Shown: piece by piece, positions 23,669 through 27,843 of the stretch | Layout: every line of letters starts with the position of its first letter | How positions within the stretch are numbered: position 1 is the first letter of the stretch | Assembly (NCBI GenBank): GCA_030705945.1 | Contig: JAUZPS010000006.1 | Location: 1 to 27,843, forward strand | Direction: 5' to 3' | Length of the DNA: 27,843 bases | Source of the DNA: Bacillota bacterium | Lineage (GTDB): Bacteria; Bacillota; Clostridia; Acetivibrionales; DSM-2933 | The notes under the pieces: generated by a model | Databases searched by the model: none | Told to the model about the DNA's origin: nothing | The model's input: only the letters and a program-made list of their open reading frames with translations | Made by a program: the position numbers and the translations under genes

Positions 23669-23772
23669 AAGGGCGTTTCAAAAAATTCCTTGTTCAAGTT
23701 TATACGACGAAGACCCATTATATCAAGTTTTTGAAACGACCAGTTGACCAGTTATTTTTTTGATACTATCTA
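23669..23772 (+). mobile_element. Element A, copy 5
   Basis: AAGGGCGTTTCAAAAA at the left, GTTTTTGAAACGACCAGTTG near 23727-23746, then TTTTTTTGATACTATCTA. It ends at the TA where C copy 5 begins. Confidence 0.82.
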
Positions 23773-23873
23773 TATAAAAAGCACTAATAATCTTACATTT
23801 GACGGAGCAAAATAACGAACGCTTTAACGTTATTTTGTGATAGGCAAATGTAAAAGATTAATTGCTTTTTATA
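23773..23873 (+). mobile_element. Element C, copy 5 (101 nt)
   Basis: TA flanks at 23771-23772 and 23874-23875, with TATAAAAAGC and GCTTTTTATA ends. It is nearly identical to copies 2 and 6. Together with A copy 5 it fills most of the spoIIAA-spoIIAB gap. Confidence 0.88.
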
Positions 23874-23992
23874 TAATAATAAATTTCTAAGCTTTATTCA
23901 TATTGTTAAAGATATCTTAATAGAAAAACTGTTGGTAGCAAAATTTATCAATAAGTAAATTTTGTGGAATGACATCTGTTATGGTCAATTAT

Positions 23993-24328
23993 CTAATATG
24001 AATTAATAGCCTCATCGATATTATCATATATTGGAATTAGTTTTACAACCCCCGACATTTCAAATATTTTTCTTATTTGTTCATTAGCTTTAACTATCGA
24101 TGTTTTTCCGTTTAATTTACTGATATTCTTATACCTTCCAATCACTAAGCCAATGCCCGAGCTATCCATAAAAACAACTTTTGAAAAATCAAAAATAACA
24201 TTTCTTGTTGAAGATTTAAGCATTTCGCCATCAATTTTATCACGTAAATAATCCGCGGTATGATGATCCATTTCCCCGATTATACTTGCTATCAAGGTGT
24301 TTCCCCTATTCAAAAATTTAATTTTCAC
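23993..24328 (-). CDS. spoIIAA: Anti-sigma F factor antagonist SpoIIAA
   Basis: The 111-residue STAS-domain protein releases SigF from SpoIIAB when unphosphorylated. The phosphorylation loop FMDSSGIGLVIGRYK is intact; Ser57 aligns with the classic Ser58. The N-terminus KIKFLNRGNTLIASIIGEMDHHTAD matches the family. The start is GTG 24326-24328 after AAAGGATGAG. The promoter candidate at 24491-24519 is of sigma-H type, as known for spoIIA operons, but a C element lies in between, giving a leader of about 155 bases with a large hairpin. The next gene, spoIIAB, starts 380 bases on. Confidence 0.95.
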   Translation of the reverse strand: MKIKFLNRGNTLIASIIGEMDHHTADYLRDKIDGEMLKSSTRNVIFDFSKVVFMDSSGIGLVIGRYKNISKLNGKTSIVKANEQIRKIFEMSGVVKLIPIYDNIDEAINSY

Positions 24329-24374
24329 AACTATCTCATCCTTTCAAATACTCAACTTTTAATGCATTGTTCTA

Positions 24375-24475
24375 TATAAAAAGCACTATTAATCTTACAT
24401 TTGACGGAGCAAAATAACGAACGCTTTAACGTTATTTTGCGATAGGCAAATGTAAAAGATTAATTGCTTTTTATA
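24375..24475 (+). mobile_element. Element C, copy 6 (101 nt), in the spoIIAA leader
   Basis: TA flanks at 24373-24374 and 24476-24477, with intact TATAAAAAGC / GCTTTTTATA ends. It lies between the sigma-H-type promoter and the spoIIAA start. Confidence 0.9.
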
Positions 24476-24490
24476 TATTTACCTTTTGTC

Positions 24491-24519
24491 ATATTCTATA
24501 TTTCCCATAATTTTCCTCC
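24491..24519 (-). promoter_or_regulatory. Sigma-H-type promoter of spoIIAA
   Basis: On the minus strand GGAGGAAAA (24511-24519), an 11-base spacer and ATAGAATAT (24491-24499) match the B. subtilis sigma-H consensus RnAGGAwWW-N11/12-RnnGAATww at every defined position. Spo0A/sigma-H control of spoIIA is established in Bacillus. I see no clear Spo0A box; TGACAAA just downstream differs by one base from the core TGNCGAA. Confidence 0.7.
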
Positions 24520-24554
24520 TGCTTAATATAATAATTATATCTTTACATTTGCTT

Positions 24555-24580
24555 ATGTAAAATGTTTAATGCAAAATATA
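24555..24580 (+). mobile_element. Element B remnant (right end)
   Basis: ATGTAAAATGTTTAATGC then AAAATATA, followed by TA, matches only the right terminus of element B. Confidence 0.65.
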
Positions 24581-24582
24581 TA

Positions 24583-24650
24583 GCTTTAAAAGCTTGATAT
24601 AATTGGTTTTCGTCATATAAACTTAAACAATGAATTTTTTAAACACCCTA
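24583..24650 (-). mobile_element. Element A, copy 7 (reversed, degenerate)
   Basis: AGCTTGATATAATTGG, TATAAACTTAAACAATGAAT and TTTTTTAAACACCCTA follow the A pattern in reverse with many substitutions; the tail is missing. Confidence 0.65.
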
Positions 24651-24651
24651 A

Positions 24652-24696
24652 AAAATAAATAGAAATAGCGCTCTGCTAAATGAGCGCTATTTCTAT
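24652..24696 (-). terminator. Terminator-like hairpin downstream of HPr
   Basis: A perfect 14-bp stem (24659-24672 with 24683-24696, core AGAAATAGCGCT) has a 10-base loop and is followed on the minus strand by TTATTTTT. It may end the rapZ-whiA-HPr transcript, although it is more than 300 bases past the HPr stop. The adjacent 24696-24712 is a 17-base left end of element C. Confidence 0.65.
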
Positions 24697-24712
24697 ATAA
24701 AAAGCACTATTA

Positions 24713-24828
24713 ACTTCAAACATCATTATTATTCTTACAGCCATATACGAATAATGATTCGCCTATCAAATTCATATCCAAATAAAGTTGAATTTGTGGA
24801 TGTTTTTTATGGTTGCTTAATTTGAAGT
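24713..24828. repeat. Structured gene-free segment between terminator and element A
   Basis: ACTTCAAA (24713-24720) pairs with TTTGAAGT (24821-24828). Inside are ATCATTATT (24722-24730) with AATAATGAT (24750-24758), and ATCCA/TGGAT near 24776 and 24797. No gene and no known RNA is recognised; it may be a single-copy relic of another element family. Confidence 0.4.
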
Positions 24829-24840
24829 AGGAGAGTTGAG

Positions 24841-24947
24841 TAAGGTAGTATCAAAAAATAAACTGGTCAACTGGGAGTTTCAAAAACTTGATATAATGGG
24901 CTTTCATCATACAAAACTTGAACAAGGAATTTTTTGAAACTCCCTAA
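24841..24947 (-). mobile_element. Element A, copy 6 (reversed, complete)
   Basis: TAAGGTAGTATCAAAAAA at one end and TTTTTTGAAACTCCCTAA at the other. The arms GGGAGTTTC/GAAACTCCC pair perfectly although other copies read GGGCGTTTC/GAAACGACC, a paired change. Confidence 0.83.
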
Positions 24948-24958
24948 GTAAATGAAAT

Positions 24959-24980
24959 TATAGAAAAGTTTATTTCTATA
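24959..24980 (-). repeat. Weak hairpin after HPr
   Basis: TATAGAAA (24959-24966) pairs with TTTCTATA (24973-24980), loop of 6, about 40 bases past the HPr stop. It is AT-only except for one G-C pair, so termination strength is doubtful. Confidence 0.4.
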
Positions 24981-25020
24981 AAATTATAGCAATAGCCAAT
25001 AGGATTATAAAACCTCAATG

Positions 25021-25293
25021 TTAGTATTCAAAATCCTTAAATCCGGATTGTATGAGTTCTACAAGTTCATTGACCGCCAAATCCTCGTCTTCGCCATCAG
25101 CGCCAATAACCACAGTGGTACCTTTTGAAATTGCTAAAGACATCAATCCCATAATGCTTTTCGCATTAACTCTCTTTTCTCCTTTAATAAGCCAGATATG
25201 AGATGTAAATTTACCCGCTGCCTGAACAAAAATGGCTGCTGGTCTAGCATGCAGACCAATCGGGTTGGATATTTCAACTGTCTTTTCAACCAT
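25021..25293 (-). CDS. HPr family phosphocarrier protein
   Basis: The 90-residue HPr protein has the PTS phosphorylation site His15 in PIGLHARPAA (11-20) and the regulatory Ser46 in NAKSIMGLMSL (43-53). HPr relays phosphate from enzyme I to sugar permeases and, when Ser46 is phosphorylated, acts in carbon catabolite control. Both sites are intact, unlike Bacillus Crh, which has lost the histidine and sits at the same position after whiA. The ATG directly abuts the whiA TAG stop (TAGATG), with GGGGAG inside the whiA end, so translation is coupled. Whether this is the main PTS HPr or a Crh-like regulator is open. Confidence 0.93.
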   Translation of the reverse strand: MVEKTVEISNPIGLHARPAAIFVQAAGKFTSHIWLIKGEKRVNAKSIMGLMSLAISKGTTVVIGADGEDEDLAVNELVELIQSGFKDFEY

Positions 25294-26274
25294 CTAATAC
25301 TCCCCTTTCATTCTTCTAAGATCTTCTGCAATCTTATCAAGCTTACGTAGTCTATGGTTGACTCCGGATTTACCAACAGGTGGGTTAAGAAGTTCACCCA
25401 ATTCCTTAAGGTTTGCTTCCCCATACTCTAATCTAAGTTCCGCAATTTCTCTGAGATTATCTGCAAGATTATCAAACCCCATATTTTCCTGTATATATTT
25501 AATATTCTCCATTTGTCTCACTGAGGCATTAACGGTTTTTTCCAAATTAGCGGTCTCACAATTTACAATTCTATTAACATCATTGCGCATACCTTTGAGA
25601 ATCCTAACATTCTCCAGCTCCAATAACGCCATGTGAGCGCCAATAATATTTAAGAAATCAACAAGATTTTCCCCTTCTTTTAGATAAGCTACATAATTTC
25701 CCTTTCTTTCAACAACTTTAGCATTCAAATCAAACCAGACAGCAGCTTCGCAAATTCTATACGCGCTGCTTTTGCTGTGGCTTGTAATTTCAAGATGATA
25801 TGTCTTTTCCGGATCACTTATTGATCCTCCAGCTAAAAATGCTCCTCTTAAAAACGCTCTTTTACAGCAGCTTTTTCTATAAATCTTATTATCTTTAAGC
25901 TGCTCGGATTTTATATCCTTAATAAACGCTTCATTTTTATCTGAAATCTTCTGGCCCAATCCTAGGTCATTAAGAATCCGTCTACCTCCAAAAGCTGAAG
26001 TGATAACTAATATATAAGAAACATGTTTTTTAAATTTTTTATTTTTTCTGATCATAATCTCTGGATGAATATCGTATAACTTTTTAATTGTAGAAAAAAC
26101 CCTTCTAGCAAAAGACGCATTTTCAGTAATAATACGTATATTCGAATCCTTGAGATTTTCTCTATTATCATCGCTTCCAACCATTATAACTCCTGCTAGT
26201 TCGGAAAGAAGGCAACAATTTTCCTGCAAGTCTATTCTGCATAGTTCATTTTTTACACTTGATGAAAATGACAA
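25294..26274 (-). CDS. whiA: DNA-binding protein WhiA
   Basis: The 326-residue protein combines an N-terminal LAGLIDADG homing-endonuclease-like fold with a C-terminal helix-turn-helix. In actinomycetes WhiA controls sporulation genes; in Firmicutes it affects division and other processes. Seen: FLRGAFLAGGSISDPEKTYH near 143-162, RGAF typical of the domain, and the C-terminal LRLEYGEANLKELGELLNPPVGKSGVNHRLRKLDKIAEDL, the WhiA HTH signature. The start is TTG 26272-26274 after GTAGGGAT. It has its own promoter at 26328-26356 and HPr is directly downstream. YvcK, usually encoded between RapZ and WhiA, is absent. Confidence 0.95.
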   Translation of the reverse strand: MSFSSSVKNELCRIDLQENCCLLSELAGVIMVGSDDNRENLKDSNIRIITENASFARRVFSTIKKLYDIHPEIMIRKNKKFKKHVSYILVITSAFGGRRILNDLGLGQKISDKNEAFIKDIKSEQLKDNKIYRKSCCKRAFLRGAFLAGGSISDPEKTYHLEITSHSKSSAYRICEAAVWFDLNAKVVERKGNYVAYLKEGENLVDFLNIIGAHMALLELENVRILKGMRNDVNRIVNCETANLEKTVNASVRQMENIKYIQENMGFDNLADNLREIAELRLEYGEANLKELGELLNPPVGKSGVNHRLRKLDKIAEDLRRMKGEY

Positions 26275-26327
26275 TATAATCCCTACCTAAAGTCAAAACC
26301 TATTCTGGTTTAATTTTACTTTTTATA

Positions 26328-26356
26328 AATATAACATACAAATATAGAATATGCAA
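26328..26356 (-). promoter_or_regulatory. Candidate promoter of whiA-HPr
   Basis: On the minus strand TTGCAT (26351-26356), a 17-base spacer and TATATT (26328-26333) lie in the rapZ-whiA gap, about 55 bases before the whiA start. Confidence 0.6.
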
Positions 26357-26391
26357 TGCATACTAAAGCTATCATTTACTAAATAAATGGA

Positions 26392-27267
26392 TTATTTTGC
26401 TAAAGCTTTGTTATCTTTCTCTATATCTCTATGTTCTATAACAACCCTATGTTGCTTTTCAGCAAGCAACCTGTAAACTTCATCAGCAATTGCCACAGAT
26501 CTGTGTTTTCCGCCAGTGCAGCCTATTCCAATAACCAATTGAGATTTACCTTCTTTAATATAATTAGGAATTAAAAACTCCAGCATATCACTTAGTTTGC
26601 TTATAAAAGTTTCTGTCTCTTTGGCCTTTAGCACATACTCTTTCACCGCTTCATGCTTTCCTGTCAACTTTTTTAAAGAGCTTATATAATAAGGGTTGGG
26701 TATGAACCTTACATCAAACACCAAATCACAGTCCATAGGCAAACCATATTTGAAACCAAAGGAAATTATGCTTATAATCAACCCCTCAAAATGTTTTCCT
26801 TCAACAAAAATTCTCGCTAGCTCCTCTTTTAGCTGTCTAGTAGACAGATTTGACGTATCAATAATATGATTTGCGCTATTTTTTATTTCCTGGAGTATCT
26901 TTCTTTCTTCATTTATTGCTTTTACAAGCCTTCCTTCAGGAGAAAGAGGATGATTTCTTCTACTTTCCTTAAATCTTTTTATTAAAACTTCATCAGACGC
27001 TTCCAGAAATAGTATTTCGTAATTAAAACCCGCCGCTTTGATTTCTGCCAGGCCAGGAAAAATATCTTTAAACAGTTCGCCCCCGCGTATATCAATAATA
27101 AGGGCTATTTTCTCCATTTTGCCTCTACTTTGGAAACACACCTCTGCAAATTTTGGAATAAGTGACGGAGGTAAATTATCAACACAAAAAAATCCCAAAT
27201 CTTCTAAATGTTTTACAACCTGACTCTTGCCTGCTCCAGACAATCCAGTAACAATGACAAACCTCAT
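26392..27267 (-). CDS. rapZ: RNase adapter / nucleotide-binding protein RapZ (YvcJ)
   Basis: The 291-residue P-loop protein of the RapZ/YvcJ family has Walker A GLSGAGKS at 8-15, CVDNLPPSLIPKF at 28-40, the Walker B-like ALIIDIRGGELF segment and the C-terminal IGIGCTGGKHRSVAIADEV, the most conserved family block. In Gammaproteobacteria RapZ guides decay of the small RNA GlmZ; in Firmicutes YvcJ binds and hydrolyses GTP and its target is less clear. ATG 27265-27267 follows GGAGGTC. MurB upstream and WhiA downstream give the conserved clostridial setting; a C element sits between murB and rapZ. Confidence 0.95.
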   Translation of the reverse strand: MRFVIVTGLSGAGKSQVVKHLEDLGFFCVDNLPPSLIPKFAEVCFQSRGKMEKIALIIDIRGGELFKDIFPGLAEIKAAGFNYEILFLEASDEVLIKRFKESRRNHPLSPEGRLVKAINEERKILQEIKNSANHIIDTSNLSTRQLKEELARIFVEGKHFEGLIISIISFGFKYGLPMDCDLVFDVRFIPNPYYISSLKKLTGKHEAVKEYVLKAKETETFISKLSDMLEFLIPNYIKEGKSQLVIGIGCTGGKHRSVAIADEVYRLLAEKQHRVVIEHRDIEKDNKALAK

Positions 27268-27342
27268 TTAGACCTCCAGTATATTAATTAAATTCTAAAG
27301 TTTTAATTCTCAACACCTGAAATTAAGAAATATTTAAATTTA

Positions 27343-27440
27343 TTTTAAAAGTAATTATTCTTTTACATTAACCTATCACAAAATAATGTTAAAGCGCTCA
27401 TAATTTTGTTCTGTCAAATGTAATATTAATAGCTCTTTTA
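27343..27440 (-). mobile_element. Element C, copy 7 (reversed, divergent)
   Basis: TTTTAAAAG left end, TTCTTTTACATTAACCTATC and TGTCAAATGTAATATTAAT repeats, core AATGTTAAAGCG. It ends 2 bases past the murB stop. Boundaries are approximate. Confidence 0.7.
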
Positions 27441-27442
27441 AT

Positions 27443-27843
27443 CTAGTCTTCGCCGACAATCTTTACTTCAGTCTGGAGTTCAACTCCAAACTTTTCCTTA
27501 ACTTTATCTTTAATATAGCCGATAAGCGCAATCACATCATCGGCAGTTGCATTTCCTTTGTTGACAATAAAACCGCAGTGCAGATTAGATACCTCTGCCC
27601 CACCGATACTATAACCCCTTAGCCCACAATCTTCTATGAGTTTTCCTGCAAAATATCCTTCAGGCCTTTTAAATACACTGCCTGCGCTTGGCATCTTTAG
27701 CGGCTGTTTCTCATTCCTTCTTTTGCATAAATCATCCATAACCGCCTTTATTTCATTCTTATCTCCTGATTTTAGCTTTATTTCGCTACTTAGAACAACT
27801 CCCTGCTCCTTCTGGATGAAGCTGGTTCTATAACCAAAGCAGT
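27443..27843 (-). CDS. murB: UDP-N-acetylenolpyruvoylglucosamine reductase MurB (C-terminal part)
   Basis: This cytosolic FAD enzyme reduces UDP-GlcNAc enolpyruvate to UDP-MurNAc in peptidoglycan synthesis. The frame runs off the right edge of the window; about 132 C-terminal residues are present and the start is outside. The visible part begins CFGYRTSFIQKEQGVVLSS (the FxYRxS motif), then MPSAGSVFKRPEGYFAGKLIE with the catalytic-site serine in SAGSVFKRP, GLRGYSIGGAEVSNLHCGFIVNKGNATADDV, ending EVKIVGED and TAG. These are the classic MurB C-terminal domain motifs of the type II enzyme. The in-frame ATG at 27739 is internal, not the start. Element C lies 2 bases after the stop. Confidence 0.95.
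   Translation of the reverse strand, partial: CFGYRTSFIQKEQGVVLSSEIKLKSGDKNEIKAVMDDLCKRRNEKQPLKMPSAGSVFKRPEGYFAGKLIEDCGLRGYSIGGAEVSNLHCGFIVNKGNATADDVIALIGYIKDKVKEKFGVELQTEVKIVGED

Noticed and set aside
24479..24508. A nine-residue frame (ATG after AGGAGG) upstream of spoIIAA
   Set aside because: The AGGAGG and GAATAT are better explained as a sigma-H promoter; the frame stops at the edge of the C element and matches no known leader.
13518..24947. A CRISPR array or retron suggested by many similar repeats
   Set aside because: Repeats are long, dispersed, in both orientations, imperfect, without regular spacers, and no cas or reverse transcriptase gene is present.

Overview
The window looks like chromosomal DNA from a low-GC, spore-forming anaerobic Clostridia member, possibly of the cellulolytic cluster III type. 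The evidence is the clostridial order murB-rapZ-whiA-HPr, the spoIIAA-spoIIAB-sigF and spoVAC-spoVAD-spoVAE sporulation genes, strong AGGAGG-type ribosome binding sites with some GTG and TTG starts, and AT-rich intergenic DNA. Apart from four tRNA genes and a 54-residue ORF at the left edge, every gene I can support lies on the minus strand.

Layout, left to right. 1-1.5 kb: an unidentified small ORF, a stand-alone fabZ with its terminator, and a Glu-Asp-Thr-Tyr tRNA operon with promoter and terminator. 1.7-13.2 kb: a nine-gene envelope-glycan cluster read leftward from a sigma-A-type promoter at about 13.2 kb to a terminator at about 1.7 kb. It contains GtrA, two polyprenyl-phosphate-sugar-synthase-like GT2 enzymes, two large polytopic GT-C-type proteins (one with a discoidin-like domain in an outer loop), a UPF0104-type membrane protein, an FAD oxidoreductase, and two paralogous membrane-anchored carbohydrate-binding proteins with acidic tails. 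13.7-18.3 kb: a DUF2156 protein, 6-phosphofructokinase, an M20 peptidase, TrmL and CheX. 19.1-24.5 kb: the sporulation block, comprising the forespore sigma factor with its anti-sigma and anti-anti-sigma factors and the SpoVA dipicolinate-channel genes. 25-27.8 kb: HPr, WhiA, RapZ and the 3' part of murB.

The main unexplained feature is a dense population of short non-coding repeats. I can define three families of miniature inverted-repeat elements: A (about 103 nt), B (145-147 nt) and C (100-101 nt). Together they make about 17 substantial copies plus fragments, almost all intergenic. All have TA at their ends or TA target duplications. One B copy sits inside an A copy with a TA duplication, which shows transposition and relative age. 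Copies separate genes that are normally tightly coupled (spoIIAA/spoIIAB, spoVAC/spoVAD), lie immediately after stop codons, and in two cases supply the stop codon. One C copy lies between a near-perfect sigma-H-type promoter and spoIIAA, so it should be part of the spoIIA leader RNA.

How the genes work together. The glycan cluster pairs two lipid-linked sugar donor makers with two GT-C acceptor enzymes, which suggests building or decorating a surface glycan; this is inference. The sporulation block provides early forespore control (SpoIIAA/AB/SigF) and later dipicolinic acid uptake (SpoVAC/AD/AE).
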